From contig NZ_JAEAMR010000010.1 of assembly GCF_015999245.1 (NCBI RefSeq), positions 506,778 to 552,629 of the forward strand: DNA of 45,852 nt. Direction: 5' to 3'. Source of the stretch: Streptomyces sp. AV19 (GTDB lineage Bacteria; Actinomycetota; Actinomycetes; Streptomycetales; Streptomycetaceae). Below are positions 24,494 to 32,847 of the stretch, piece by piece; position 1 is the first letter of the stretch, and every line of letters starts with the position of its first letter. A program made the position numbers and the translations under genes. The notes below the pieces were generated by a model. It was not told the DNA's origin, made no database searches, and saw nothing but the letters and a program-made list of their open reading frames with translations.

Positions 24494-24556
24494 GTGCGAC
24501 TGATGGACATGTGTCCGTACTGCGGCAGTCCCACACAGCCCATACCGCTTCGGTGA
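24494..24556 (+). CDS. Possible 20-residue leader peptide with CPYCG motif upstream of tatA
   Basis: GTG 24494 opens VRLMDMCPYCGSPTQPIPLR and ends TGA 24556, 13 nt before tatA. The CPYC motif is thioredoxin-like and could bind zinc or respond to redox. The start would be at or next to the transcription start, and no ribosome-binding site is visible. It may be chance; conservation of the Cys pair in relatives would settle it. Confidence 0.3.
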   Translation: MRLMDMCPYCGSPTQPIPLR

Positions 24557-24569
24557 GAAGGTAGAAATC

Positions 24570-24845
24570 ATGTTCGGACGGATCGGGGCTCCCGAGATCA
24601 TCCTCATTCTCGTCGTGGTCGTTCTGCTGTTCGGTGCCAAGAAGCTTCCCGACATGGCGCGTTCCCTCGGCAAGTCGGCGCGCATCCTCAAGAGCGAGGC
24701 CAAGGCGATGAAGTCCGAGGGCCAGGACAACGCCGCGGCGCCCGCCGACCCGCCGGCCGAAGCGCCGCGTACGATCAAGGCCGCACCCGGTGACGTGACC
24801 TCCCGGCCGGTCCAGGAGACCGCCGACCGCACGACGCAGCGCTGA
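24570..24845 (+). CDS. tatA: Twin-arginine translocase subunit TatA
   Basis: A 91-residue pore-forming subunit that moves folded Tat substrates across the membrane. One N-terminal membrane helix (IGAPEIILILVVVVLLFGAKKLPDMARSLGKSAR in sequence, with the conserved FG-x-KKLP hinge) is followed by an amphipathic helix and a flexible, charged tail. ATG 24570 follows AGAAGG. TatC follows 50 nt downstream. TatB is not here; in Streptomyces it lies elsewhere. Confidence 0.95.
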   Translation: MFGRIGAPEIILILVVVVLLFGAKKLPDMARSLGKSARILKSEAKAMKSEGQDNAAAPADPPAEAPRTIKAAPGDVTSRPVQETADRTTQR

Positions 24846-24895
24846 TACACCGAACGAGTCGCGGTTAGCCGCACCGCACGAGATAGGGACGTGGG

Positions 24896-25849
24896 TTGCC
24901 CAAGTCTGCCCGCAAGAAGGTGAAGGACCCCGAGGGGCGGATGCCGCTCGCGGAGCATCTCCGCGAGCTGCGCAACCGGCTGGCGAAGTCGGTCATCGCG
25001 ATCGTGATCATCTCGGTCGCCTCGGCCGTCTACTACCGCGAGATCATCGAGATCTTCCAGCGCCCGATCCAGGACGCCGTCGGCTGCGACTTCTCCCTCT
25101 CGGAGCTCCTCAGGAAGAAGTCCGACACCACGGTCCCGTGCGCCACCCTCACCATGTCGGGGCTCACCGGGCCCTTCGCCCTGGTGATGAAGGTCTCGCT
25201 GGTCTCCGGCCTGGTGCTGTCCTGCCCGGTCTGGCTGTACCAGCTGTGGGCCTTCCTCGCGCCCGGCCTGCACCGGAACGAGAAGAAGTACGCGCTGGGC
25301 TTCGTCGCGGCCGGTGTCCCGCTCTTCCTGGCCGGCGGCTGGTTCGCCTACACGGTCCTTCCCGCGGCCGCCAAGGCCCTGATCGGTTTCACACCGTCGG
25401 GCGTCAACAACCTTCTGCCGCTGGACGACCTGCTCGACCTGATCATGCGGCTGGTCATCGTCTTCGGCCTCTCCTTCGAGCTGCCCCTGCTGCTCATGCT
25501 GCTCAACTTCGGCGGCATTCTCACCGGCCGCCGGATGCTGGGCTGGTGGCGCGGCATGATCATGGGCGTCACGGTCTTCGCGGCGGTGGCGACGCCGACG
25601 GTCGACCCGTTCTCGATGTTCATGCTCGCCGGCCCGATCGTCGCTCTGTACTTCATCGCCGTCGGCGTCGCGCTGCTCAACGACAAGCGCCGGGCTAGGG
25701 CCAACCCCGACCGTCTGCTCGACGACGACGAGGCCGCACCGCTGGACCTCACCCCGGAAGCGGTCGGCGACGTGGAGCCGCTGCCCGCCCTGGACAAGCC
25801 CGCCGACGGACAGCCCGTCCGCCGCTCCGGCTACGACGACATCACCTGA
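24896..25849 (+). CDS. tatC: Sec-independent translocase subunit TatC
   Basis: A 317-residue receptor with six membrane helices that recognises the twin-arginine signal. Landmarks: MPLAEHLRELRNRLAKS at the cytoplasmic N-terminus, SGLTGPFALVMKVSLVSG, the proline-rich VYQLWAFLAPGL region, and the FGLSFELPLLLMLL helix. TTG 24896 is the only start with a good AGGGA (6 nt upstream); the protein starts MPKSARKKVKD. The C-tail is longer than in E. coli TatC (258 residues), with an acidic, Pro-rich extension of about 60 residues typical of streptomycetes. The DAGK gene begins 23 nt after. Confidence 0.94.
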   Translation: MPKSARKKVKDPEGRMPLAEHLRELRNRLAKSVIAIVIISVASAVYYREIIEIFQRPIQDAVGCDFSLSELLRKKSDTTVPCATLTMSGLTGPFALVMKVSLVSGLVLSCPVWLYQLWAFLAPGLHRNEKKYALGFVAAGVPLFLAGGWFAYTVLPAAAKALIGFTPSGVNNLLPLDDLLDLIMRLVIVFGLSFELPLLLMLLNFGGILTGRRMLGWWRGMIMGVTVFAAVATPTVDPFSMFMLAGPIVALYFIAVGVALLNDKRRARANPDRLLDDDEAAPLDLTPEAVGDVEPLPALDKPADGQPVRRSGYDDIT

Positions 25850-25860
25850 ACCGGACCCGG

Positions 25861-25866
25861 TAGGGT
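25861..25866 (+). promoter_or_regulatory. -10 box for a leaderless lipid kinase transcript
   Basis: TAGGGT ends 6 nt before GTG 25873; no ribosome-binding site is visible. Confidence 0.55.
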
Positions 25867-25872
25867 CCGCGC

Positions 25873-26766
25873 GTGACCAGCGACATCACGCTCTTCGTCA
25901 ATCCCACGGCCGGCCGTGGGCGGGGTGCCCGGGCCGTCGGGCCCGCGGCGCGGGTGCTGCGCGGCGCCGGGTACTCCGTCCGTACCGTCCTGGGCACGGA
26001 CGCCGCCGACGCCCTGCGCCGGGCCCGCGCGGCGGTGGCCGGCGGGACCGGGGCGCTGGTCGCGGTCGGCGGGGACGGGCTCGTCTCGCTGGCGCTGCAG
26101 GCGGTCGCGGGGACGGACGTGCCGCTCGGCGTCGTGGCCGTCGGCACCGGCAACGACTACGCCCGCGCCAACGGCCTCCCCGTCCGCGACCCCGAGGCCG
26201 CCGGGCGGCTCGTCGCCCGCGCCCTCAAGGAGGACGGCGGGCGGCCCCGCGACCTCGGCCGCGTGGCCGGCCGGTACTTCGGCACCGTCCTCGCCTCCGG
26301 GCTCGACTCCCGCATCAACGACCGCGCCAACCGGATGCGCTTCCCCACCGGGCGGCTGCGCTACGACCTCGCCCTGCTCGCCGAACTGGCCGCCCTGCGG
26401 CCCGTCCCCTACCGCCTGCGGCTGGACGACGGGCCGGTGCGGGAGGTCGAGGCCACGCTGGTCGCGGTCGGCAACACCGACTCGTACGGCGGCGGGATGC
26501 GCATGTGCGCCGGGGCGCGGGCGGACGACGGGCTCTTCGGCGTCACCGTCGTCGGCCCGTGCAGCCGGACGACCCTGCTGAGGGTCTTCCCCCGGGTCCA
26601 CCGCGGGACGCACCTCACCCACCCCGCCGTCACCGTCCTCAGCGCGGCGCGTGTGACGCTGGAGGCGTCCGGGGTGACCGGCTACGCGGACGGCGAGCCG
26701 CTCGGGCCGCTGCCGCTGACCGCCGAGACCGTGCCGGAGGCCGTGCGGCTGCTGGGGGCTCGTTAA
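25873..26766 (+). CDS. Diacylglycerol/lipid kinase of the DagK/YegS family
   Basis: A 297-residue soluble lipid kinase that phosphorylates diacylglycerol or a similar lipid using ATP. Seen: FVNPTAGRGRG (phosphate-binding start), VAVGGDGLVSLALQAV (the GGDG loop, position three residues later holds L rather than the usual T), VVAVGTGNDYARANG, and the C-terminal SGVTGYADGEPLGPLP. The replacement in GGDG-T is a mild oddity. GTG 25873 is the start. The stop is TAA, which is rare in this window. It lies between tatC and helY, an order seen also in mycobacteria for tatC-helY. Confidence 0.87.
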   Translation: MTSDITLFVNPTAGRGRGARAVGPAARVLRGAGYSVRTVLGTDAADALRRARAAVAGGTGALVAVGGDGLVSLALQAVAGTDVPLGVVAVGTGNDYARANGLPVRDPEAAGRLVARALKEDGGRPRDLGRVAGRYFGTVLASGLDSRINDRANRMRFPTGRLRYDLALLAELAALRPVPYRLRLDDGPVREVEATLVAVGNTDSYGGGMRMCAGARADDGLFGVTVVGPCSRTTLLRVFPRVHRGTHLTHPAVTVLSAARVTLEASGVTGYADGEPLGPLPLTAETVPEAVRLLGAR

Positions 26767-26777
26767 AGATCAGGTGC

Positions 26778-26800
26778 CTGTCAGAGCTCACCGGTAGGCT
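26778..26800 (+). promoter_or_regulatory. PafBC-type promoter of helY
   Basis: CTGTCAGAG (26778-26786), 8 nt, TAGGCT (26795-26800): TTGTCRGTG-N8-TANNNT with two mismatches in the first half and exact spacing. ATG 26811 is 10 nt downstream. PafB and PafC are encoded 3-5 kb upstream. Confidence 0.7.
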
Positions 26801-26810
26801 CGTAGACAAG

Positions 26811-29633
26811 ATGACCGAGGACATGTCCCCTGCTGAGCGCTACGCCCTGGCGAAGCGGCGCGCCGCGGAGCAGGCCACCGCGCTGGCCCCCTTCCGCGAG
26901 ATGTACGACTTCGAGCTGGATCCCTTCCAGATCGACGCCTGCAAGGCCCTGGAAGCCGGAAAGGGCGTGCTGGTAGCGGCGCCTACCGGTTCGGGCAAGA
27001 CCATCGTCGGCGAGTTCGCCGTCCACCTGGCCCTCACCCAGGGCCGCAAGTGCTTCTACACCACCCCGATCAAGGCGCTGTCGAACCAGAAGTTCAACGA
27101 CCTCGTCAAACGCTACGGCGAGGGCAAGGTCGGCCTGCTGACCGGCGACAACAGCATCAACGCCGACGCCCCGGTGCTCGTGATGACCACCGAGGTGCTG
27201 CGCAACATGCTCTACGCGGGCTCGCAGGCCCTCAACGGCCTGGGCCACGTGGTCATGGACGAGGTGCACTACCTCTCCGACCGCTTCCGCGGCGCCGTCT
27301 GGGAAGAGGTGATCATCCACCTCCCGGACTCCGTCACCCTGGTCTCGCTGTCGGCCACCGTCTCCAACGCCGAGGAGTTCGGCGACTGGCTGGACACCGT
27401 CCGCGGCGACACCGAGGTGATCGTCTCCGAGCACCGGCCCGTCCCGCTGTGGCAGCACGTGCTGGCCGGGCGCCGGATGTACGACCTCTTCGAGGAGAAG
27501 ACCGGCCCCGACGGCACCCCGGTCACCGGCCGCCGCGAGGTCAACCCCGACCTCGTCCGCCTGGCCCGGATGGAGAACAGCCGCCCGCTGGGCCGCGACC
27601 GCCGCCGCGGCAAGATGCTGCGCGAGGCCGACCGCGAGCGCGAGCGCCGCCAGCGCAGCCGTATCTGGACCCCCAGCCGGGTCGAGGTGATCGAACGGCT
27701 CGACGCCGAGGGCCTGTTGCCCGCCATCACCTTCATCTTCAGCCGGGCCGGCTGCGAATCCGCCGTCCAGCAGTGCCTGTACTCCGGGCTGCGGCTCAAC
27801 GACGACGACGCCCGCCGCCGGGTCCGCGAGATCGTCGAGGAGCGCACCGCCGCCATCCCCGACGAGGACCTGCACGTCCTGGGCTACTTCGAGTGGCTGG
27901 AGGGGCTGGAGCGGGGCATTGCCGCGCACCACGCGGGCATGCTGCCGACCTTCAAGGAGGTCGTCGAGGAGCTCTTCGTCAAGGGCCTGGTCAAGGCGGT
28001 GTTCGCCACCGAGACCCTGGCCCTGGGCATCAACATGCCCGCCCGCTCGGTGGTGTTGGAGAAGCTCGTCAAGTGGAACGGCGAGCAGCACGCCGACATC
28101 ACCCCCGGCGAGTACACCCAGCTCACCGGCCGGGCCGGGCGCCGCGGCATCGACGTCGAGGGGCACGCGGTCGTCCTGTGGCAGCGCGCCATGGACCCGG
28201 GCGCCCTCGCCGGCCTGGCCGGCACCCGGACGTACCCGCTGAGATCGAGCTTCAAGCCGTCCTACAACATGGCGGTCAACCTCGTCTCGCAGTTCGGCCG
28301 GCACCGCTCGCGGGAACTGCTGGAGACCTCGTTCGCCCAGTTCCAGGCGGACCGCTCGGTCGTCGGCATCTCGCGCCAGGTGCAGCGCAACGAGGAGGGC
28401 CTGGCCGGCTACCGCGAGGCGATCACCTGCCACCTCGGCGACTTCGAGGAGTACGCGGCGCTGCGCCGCGAGCTCAAGGAGCGCGAGAACGACCTGGCCA
28501 AGCAGGGCGCCGCCCAGCGCCGGGCGGCCGCCGCGGTGGCCCTGGAGAAGCTCAAGCCGGGCGACGTCATCCACGTGCCCGCCGGCAAGTTCGCCGGCCT
28601 CGCGCTGGTGCTGGACCCGGGGCTGCCCGGGCGCGGCGACCGGCACCGCGGCTACGACCCGTACGACGGGCCGCGCCCGCTGGTGCTCACCGCGGAGCGG
28701 CAGGTCAAGCGGCTGGCGGCGATCGACTTCCCGGTGCCGGTGGAGCCGCTGGAGCGGATGCGCATCCCGCGCACGTTCAACCCGCGCAGCCCGCAGTCCC
28801 GCCGCGACCTGGCCTCCGCGCTGCGCACCAAGGCCGGGCACATCGTGCCCGACCGGCACCGCAAGGCGCGTTCGGCGGCCGCGGACGACACCGAGATCTC
28901 CCGGCTGCGCTCGGCGATCCGGGCCCACCCCTGCCACGGCTGCGACGAGCGCGAGGACCACGCCCGCTGGTCCGAGCGCTACCACCGGCTGCAGCGGGAC
29001 ACCCGCCAGCTGGAGCGGCGCATCGAGGGCCGGACGAACACCATCGCCCGCACCTTCGACCGCATCTGCGCGCTGCTGACCGACCTCGACTACCTGCGGA
29101 ACGAAGAGGTGACCGAGCACGGTAAGCGGCTGGCCCGGCTCTACGGCGAGCTGGACCTGCTGGCCTCGGAGTGCCTGCGCGAGGGCGTCTGGGACGGGCT
29201 GGGCCCGGCCGATCTGGCGGCCTGTGCGTCGGCCCTGGTCTACGAGGCCAGGGCGGCCGACGAGGCGGTGGCGCCCAAGCTGCCGTCCGGGGAGGCGAAG
29301 GCGGCGCTGGGCGAGATGGTCCGCATCTGGGGCCGGCTGGACGCCCTGGAGGAGCAGCACCGGATCAACCAAGCGGAGGGCGTGGGCCAGCGCGAGCCGG
29401 ATCTCGGCTTCGCGTGGGCGGCCTACCGCTGGGCGTCCGGGCACGGCCTGGACGAGGTGCTGCGGGAGATCGAGATGCCGGCCGGCGACTTCGTCCGCTG
29501 GTGCAAGCAGCTCATCGACGTCCTCGGCCAGATCGCCGCGGCCGCGCCGCACGGCAGCCCGGTGGCGCGCAACGCGCGCAAGGCGGTGGAGGGGCTGTTG
29601 CGGGGGGTTGTGGCGTACTCGTCGGTGGGGTGA
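26811..29633 (+). CDS. helY: Ski2/Mtr4-like superfamily 2 helicase HelY
   Basis: A 940-residue ATP-dependent RNA/DNA helicase. Motif I is AAPTGSGKT (about 56-64), motif II DEVH (150-153), motif III SATVSN, and the RecA2 motifs include TGRAGRRGID. The C-terminal half (about 450-940) is the arch-less wHTH/helical-bundle part of Ski2-like helicases, with DSHCH3-type end ALVYEARAADEAV and EIEMPAGDFVRWCKQLIDVLGQIA. In yeast such enzymes feed the exosome; in actinobacteria HelY is tied to DNA damage and RNA metabolism. ATG 26811 sits after the PafBC-type promoter. Gene order pafBC-tatAC-helY matches Mycobacterium tuberculosis. Confidence 0.93.
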   Translation: MTEDMSPAERYALAKRRAAEQATALAPFREMYDFELDPFQIDACKALEAGKGVLVAAPTGSGKTIVGEFAVHLALTQGRKCFYTTPIKALSNQKFNDLVKRYGEGKVGLLTGDNSINADAPVLVMTTEVLRNMLYAGSQALNGLGHVVMDEVHYLSDRFRGAVWEEVIIHLPDSVTLVSLSATVSNAEEFGDWLDTVRGDTEVIVSEHRPVPLWQHVLAGRRMYDLFEEKTGPDGTPVTGRREVNPDLVRLARMENSRPLGRDRRRGKMLREADRERERRQRSRIWTPSRVEVIERLDAEGLLPAITFIFSRAGCESAVQQCLYSGLRLNDDDARRRVREIVEERTAAIPDEDLHVLGYFEWLEGLERGIAAHHAGMLPTFKEVVEELFVKGLVKAVFATETLALGINMPARSVVLEKLVKWNGEQHADITPGEYTQLTGRAGRRGIDVEGHAVVLWQRAMDPGALAGLAGTRTYPLRSSFKPSYNMAVNLVSQFGRHRSRELLETSFAQFQADRSVVGISRQVQRNEEGLAGYREAITCHLGDFEEYAALRRELKERENDLAKQGAAQRRAAAAVALEKLKPGDVIHVPAGKFAGLALVLDPGLPGRGDRHRGYDPYDGPRPLVLTAERQVKRLAAIDFPVPVEPLERMRIPRTFNPRSPQSRRDLASALRTKAGHIVPDRHRKARSAAADDTEISRLRSAIRAHPCHGCDEREDHARWSERYHRLQRDTRQLERRIEGRTNTIARTFDRICALLTDLDYLRNEEVTEHGKRLARLYGELDLLASECLREGVWDGLGPADLAACASALVYEARAADEAVAPKLPSGEAKAALGEMVRIWGRLDALEEQHRINQAEGVGQREPDLGFAWAAYRWASGHGLDEVLREIEMPAGDFVRWCKQLIDVLGQIAAAAPHGSPVARNARKAVEGLLRGVVAYSSVG

Positions 29634-29668
29634 GGCGGGTCGCCGTTTCGGCGTGAAGGTGCCCCCGC

Positions 29669-29787
29669 CCCGCCCTTTCACCGTTTCTCGCGCGCTGCGC
29701 GCGGGGGCAACGCGGCTGCGCCGCGTTCGTCCTCAAACGCCGGACAGGCTGAATTTCGCGCCCGGGCACGAAGTCAGCCCGTCCGGC
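29669..29787 (+). repeat. Left half of the composite intergenic repeat after helY
   Basis: CCCGCCCTTTCACCGTTT (29669-29686), a CGCGC/GCGCG hairpin with loop TGC, AACGCGGC/GCCGCGTT with loop TGC (29709-29727), the second box (29729-29752, CTCAAACGCCGGAC core) and a reversed second-box part at 29775-29787. It sits between the helY stop and the convergent gene and ends at 10 nt from the latter's stop. Confidence 0.85.
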
Positions 29788-29796
29788 ATTTCCGGC

Positions 29797-30762
29797 TCAC
29801 CAGGACTCCGGCTCCCGCTTGCGCCTCCGGACCACCAGGAAGTACGTCACCGACGCTGCCACCAGGGCCGCCGCCGACGAGATCCCGACCACCGCTCCGG
29901 TGCCGAATCCGTTGTCGCCGGAGTCCTCGTCCTCGTCGGGGGCCGTCTCGCTCGTCCGGTCGACGATTTCCTTGTACGCGCGGGGGCCCGCGCAGAAGTC
30001 GCGGTTGGCCGGGTCCATCGCGGCGGGCACGGTCAGTTTCGCCGAGGTGAGCGGGGAGTCCGCGTCCTCCCCGGTGAGGTCCACGGCGTAGGTGCCCGGC
30101 TGGATGTCGCAGCGCACCATTCCCGCGAGCTCCGTCCAATAGCCGTTCCCCTTGCCCTCCTTGAAGCGGCTCGCGTCCCGCTTGACCGGCTTGACGAAGG
30201 CGGGGGAGCGCAGGGTGAGCGCGTCGTGCTCGTCGAGGAGGGCCCGGCCCGTGGTGATGGTGAAGACGGCCTCGTCGCCGCGCTGGGGTTCGCGGCCGGA
30301 GTTCAGCGACAGTTCGGGTCCGTCGGAGGCGTCGGCGGGAGCGCCGTGGCCGCAGGCGGCGCTGCCGGCCGACGTCACGGTCAGCTTCGTGGACGCGGCC
30401 GGCTTCTTCGCGCCGTCGAGCCGGACGGTCACCGGGTACGTCCCGGGCCGGACCTCGCAGCCCACGCGGCCCTCGGCGTGGATCACCGCCTCGTCCGCCT
30501 TGTTGTGGCCGAAGTTCCGCTTCGCGACCTCGATCTTCTTGGCGAGGGCGGGCGATTCGACGGCCATGCGGCCGATGCCGTCCGCGACCTCGTCCCGGAT
30601 CGAGACCGTGAGGTCGACGGTGCCGCCCTGGCGGGCGGTCAGCGGTCCGTTGATGACGGTGTCTTCGAAGTCGGCCGCCGCCGGTGTGGGGGCGGCGAGC
30701 AGCAGCCCGGCCGCGGCCAGACCCGCGAGCGCTATTCGGACAGGACGTACAGAAGAGGACAT
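29797..30762 (-). CDS. Secreted, C-terminally membrane-anchored protein with repeated domains
   Basis: A 321-residue cell-envelope protein. Signal peptide: VRIALAGLAAAGLLLAAPTPAAA, cut before DFED. The mature part has two related beta-rich repeats (GPLTARQGGTVDLTVSIRDEV and the later RGDEAVFTITTGRALL half), each with a CxVxPGTY motif: GCEVRPGTYPV and RCDIQPGTYAV. An acidic spacer is followed by one C-terminal helix (AALVAASVTYFLVV) and RRRKREPESW. That end has a positively charged stop but no LPxTG, so it is anchored by the helix rather than by sortase. ATG 30762 is preferred; no strong ribosome-binding site is seen. Function unknown. Stop lies next to the repeat. Confidence 0.78.
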   Translation of the reverse strand: MSSSVRPVRIALAGLAAAGLLLAAPTPAAADFEDTVINGPLTARQGGTVDLTVSIRDEVADGIGRMAVESPALAKKIEVAKRNFGHNKADEAVIHAEGRVGCEVRPGTYPVTVRLDGAKKPAASTKLTVTSAGSAACGHGAPADASDGPELSLNSGREPQRGDEAVFTITTGRALLDEHDALTLRSPAFVKPVKRDASRFKEGKGNGYWTELAGMVRCDIQPGTYAVDLTGEDADSPLTSAKLTVPAAMDPANRDFCAGPRAYKEIVDRTSETAPDEDEDSGDNGFGTGAVVGISSAAALVAASVTYFLVVRRRKREPESW

Positions 30763-30776
30763 GCGCCGACGATACG

Positions 30777-31640
30777 TCAGCCCGCCTGGGGCGTGGCCCC
30801 CTCCTGCTCGACCTCGATCCGCTGGTTCCACGCCCGCTTGGACGCCTGCCAGCCGTCCTCGTCGTGCCCCCGGCGCCAGTAGCCGGAGATCGACAGCCGC
30901 TCGCGCGGGATCTCCCGCTCCATGCGCAGGTGACGGCGGAGCTCCTTGACGAAGCCGGCCTCGCCGTGGACGAAGGCGTGTACGTCGTCGGAAGGGAAGC
31001 CGAGCGCGCGCACGGCCGCCACCAGCTTCTCGCCCACCGGCGCCGTCCCGCGGTGCAGCCAGACGATCTCGATGCCGGGCGCGAGGTCCAGCTTCTGCTC
31101 CTCGCCCGGGTCGGCGATCTCGACGAAGGCGACGACCGTCGCCCCGGGGACCTCGGCGGTGAGCCGCTCCAGAGCGGCGGCGATCGCGGGCAGCGCGCTC
31201 TCGTCGCCCGCCAGCAGGTGCCAGTCCGCGGCCGGGTCGGGCGCGTAGGCGCCGCCGGGGCCCTGGAAGAGCAGCTCGTCGCCCGGCTCGGCGCCGGCGG
31301 CCCACGGCCCGGCCAGACCCTCGTCGCCGTGCACGACGAAGTCGATCGCCAGCTCGCGGGCCGTGCGGTCGAAGGATCGCACGGTGTAGGTGCGCGTCCG
31401 GGGCCACTGGTCGCGCGGGTACTCCGCGCGCACGGTGTCGATGTCGAACGGCTCGGGGTAGGCGACGCCTTCCAGCGGGAAGAGCAGCTTGACGTAGTGG
31501 TCCGTGAAATCGCCGGCGGCGAACGCGTCCAGTCCCTCGCCGCCCAGGACGACCCGCACCATGTGTGGGGTCAGCCACTCCGTACGCACCACGTGCGCCC
31601 GGTGCAGCGGACGCTTCTTCGGGACCGGACGGTCTGCCAT
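30777..31640 (-). CDS. Siderophore-interacting FAD-binding reductase (SIP family)
   Basis: A 287-residue ferric-siderophore reductase that releases iron from imported siderophores. The FAD-binding motif is RTRTYTVRSFD and the flavin/NAD domain includes WHLLAGDESALPAIAAALE, a signature of ViuB/SIP proteins; the end is GYWRRGHDEDGW. ATG 31640 has GGGGAGACC upstream. An iron box lies 47 nt before the start, so DmdR1/IdeR should repress the gene when iron is plentiful. The downstream anchored-protein gene starts 14 nt after its stop on the same strand and may be co-regulated. Confidence 0.93.
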   Translation of the reverse strand: MADRPVPKKRPLHRAHVVRTEWLTPHMVRVVLGGEGLDAFAAGDFTDHYVKLLFPLEGVAYPEPFDIDTVRAEYPRDQWPRTRTYTVRSFDRTARELAIDFVVHGDEGLAGPWAAGAEPGDELLFQGPGGAYAPDPAADWHLLAGDESALPAIAAALERLTAEVPGATVVAFVEIADPGEEQKLDLAPGIEIVWLHRGTAPVGEKLVAAVRALGFPSDDVHAFVHGEAGFVKELRRHLRMEREIPRERLSISGYWRRGHDEDGWQASKRAWNQRIEVEQEGATPQAG

Positions 31641-31686
31641 TGGAGGTCTCCCCTGAGGGCCGAGGGCCCACTGAGCTCGAAAAAGT

Positions 31687-31705
31687 TAGGACTGCCTAAC
31701 CTAAC
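31687..31705 (-). promoter_or_regulatory. Iron box (DmdR/IdeR operator) of the SIP gene
   Basis: Minus strand TTAGGTTAGGCAGTCCTAA. It matches the 19-bp consensus TTAGGTTAGGCTCACCTAA at most positions, including the full left half. It sits in the AT island between the SIP gene start (31640) and the exonuclease stop (31708). Confidence 0.88.
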
Positions 31706-31707
31706 AT

Positions 31708-32628
31708 CTAGCCCGGCAGGGCGGTCAGCAGCCGCTGCAAAGATCCACCCAACCCCCATCGCTCCGCGAGCACCTCCAGCGCCCGCGCGTCGCGCGGCCC
31801 GGCCGGCAGCGCCGCGCCGAACGGCGGCAGCGGCACGTCGGCGGCCACCCGGACCACCTTCGGCGCCACCGCCAGATACGGCCGGGCCTCGTCCAGCCGC
31901 CGGCGCTGCGCCGGGGTCAGCTTCGCCGCCGGGTCGTCGACGGCGGCCATGATCCCCGCCAGGTCGCCGAAGGAGGCCAGCAGCTTCGCCGCCGTCTTCT
32001 CGCCGATGCCGGGCACGCCCGGCAGGCCGTCGCTGGGGTCGCCGCGCAGCAGTGCCAGGTCGGCGTAGCCGGGCCCGTCCACGCCGTACTTCTCGCGCAG
32101 CACCGCGCCGTCCACGAGCTGGAGCGTGCCGACGCCCTTGACCGGGTAGAGCACCCGCACCCCGCGGGCGTCGTCCACCAGCTGGTAGAGGTCGCGGTCG
32201 CCCGTGACGATGTCCACCGGGCCGGGCGCCCGGGCGGCGAGGGTGCCGATCACGTCGTCCGCCTCGTACCCCGCGGCGCCCACCCGGGCGATGCCGACCG
32301 CGTCCAGCACCTGCTCGATCACCGGGACCTGTGGCGAGAGCGTGTCGGGCACCTCCTCCTCGTCCGTCCCCTCCGGGACCTCCTCGGCGACCCGGTGCGC
32401 CTTGTAGGAGGGGATCAGGTCCACCCGCCACTGGGGGCGCCAGTCGGCGTCCATGCAGGCCACCAGCTCGTCCGGGCGGTGGTCCTGGACCAGGCGGGCG
32501 ATGAAGTCGAGCAGGCCGCGCACCGCGTTCACGGGTGTGCCGTCGGGGGCCCGGACGGACTCGGGCACGCCGAAGTAGGCGCGGAAGTACAGGGAGGCGG
32601 TGTCGAGGAGCATCAGGCGTCGCGTCAC
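31708..32628 (-). CDS. 5'-3' exonuclease (Pol I N-domain-like, FEN superfamily)
   Basis: A 306-residue stand-alone flap/5' exonuclease with the PIN-like fold. Seen: LMLLDTASLYFRAYFG (metal-binding Asp near the N-terminus), VACMDADW, YEADDVIGTLA and VTGDRDLYQLVD for the acidic cluster, and the helix-hairpin-helix LLRGDPSDGLPGVPGIGEKTAAKLL. It would remove RNA primers or flaps in repair. GTG 32628 is chosen because a PafBC-type promoter ends 7 nt before it; the frame opens at ATG 32658 and 32640, which lack a good ribosome-binding site. It is divergent from the betaine importer and follows no operon partner. Confidence 0.9.
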   Translation of the reverse strand: MTRRLMLLDTASLYFRAYFGVPESVRAPDGTPVNAVRGLLDFIARLVQDHRPDELVACMDADWRPQWRVDLIPSYKAHRVAEEVPEGTDEEEVPDTLSPQVPVIEQVLDAVGIARVGAAGYEADDVIGTLAARAPGPVDIVTGDRDLYQLVDDARGVRVLYPVKGVGTLQLVDGAVLREKYGVDGPGYADLALLRGDPSDGLPGVPGIGEKTAAKLLASFGDLAGIMAAVDDPAAKLTPAQRRRLDEARPYLAVAPKVVRVAADVPLPPFGAALPAGPRDARALEVLAERWGLGGSLQRLLTALPG

Positions 32629-32635
32629 GGCACCG

Positions 32636-32658
32636 ATCATGCCGCACGCCACCGACAT
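32636..32658 (-). promoter_or_regulatory. PafBC-type promoter of the 5'-3' exonuclease
   Basis: Minus strand ATGTCGGTG (32650-32658), 8 nt, CATGAT (32636-32641), then 7 nt to GTG 32628. The first half differs from TTGTCRGTG in one base; the -10 differs from TANNNT in the first base. If used, ATG 32658 and 32640 are promoter DNA and not translation starts. Confidence 0.62.
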
Positions 32659-32847
32659 GTCCCCGCCGGAGTGTGAAGTGGGCCACTGTTCCGTTTGCCC
32701 CGAATGAACCAGGGCAGGCGCGGTCCCGGAGCGAACCCGCCCGTGATGTGCACGGTGCCCGGGGGACGCGGGCCGGATGCCCGTACCGCTCCACGGCCGC
32801 CCGCCGGGGGGAGGCGGGCGTCACCAGGTTCGACCCGTGAGGTGTAT

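Noticed and set aside
24397..24565. Longer open frame GTG 24397 before tatA
   Set aside because: It overlaps the likely promoter and has no recognised domain or ribosome-binding site.
26781..29681. A 966-residue open frame on the minus strand across helY
   Set aside because: It mirrors the codon-position GC pattern of helY, has no recognisable domain and no ribosome-binding site.
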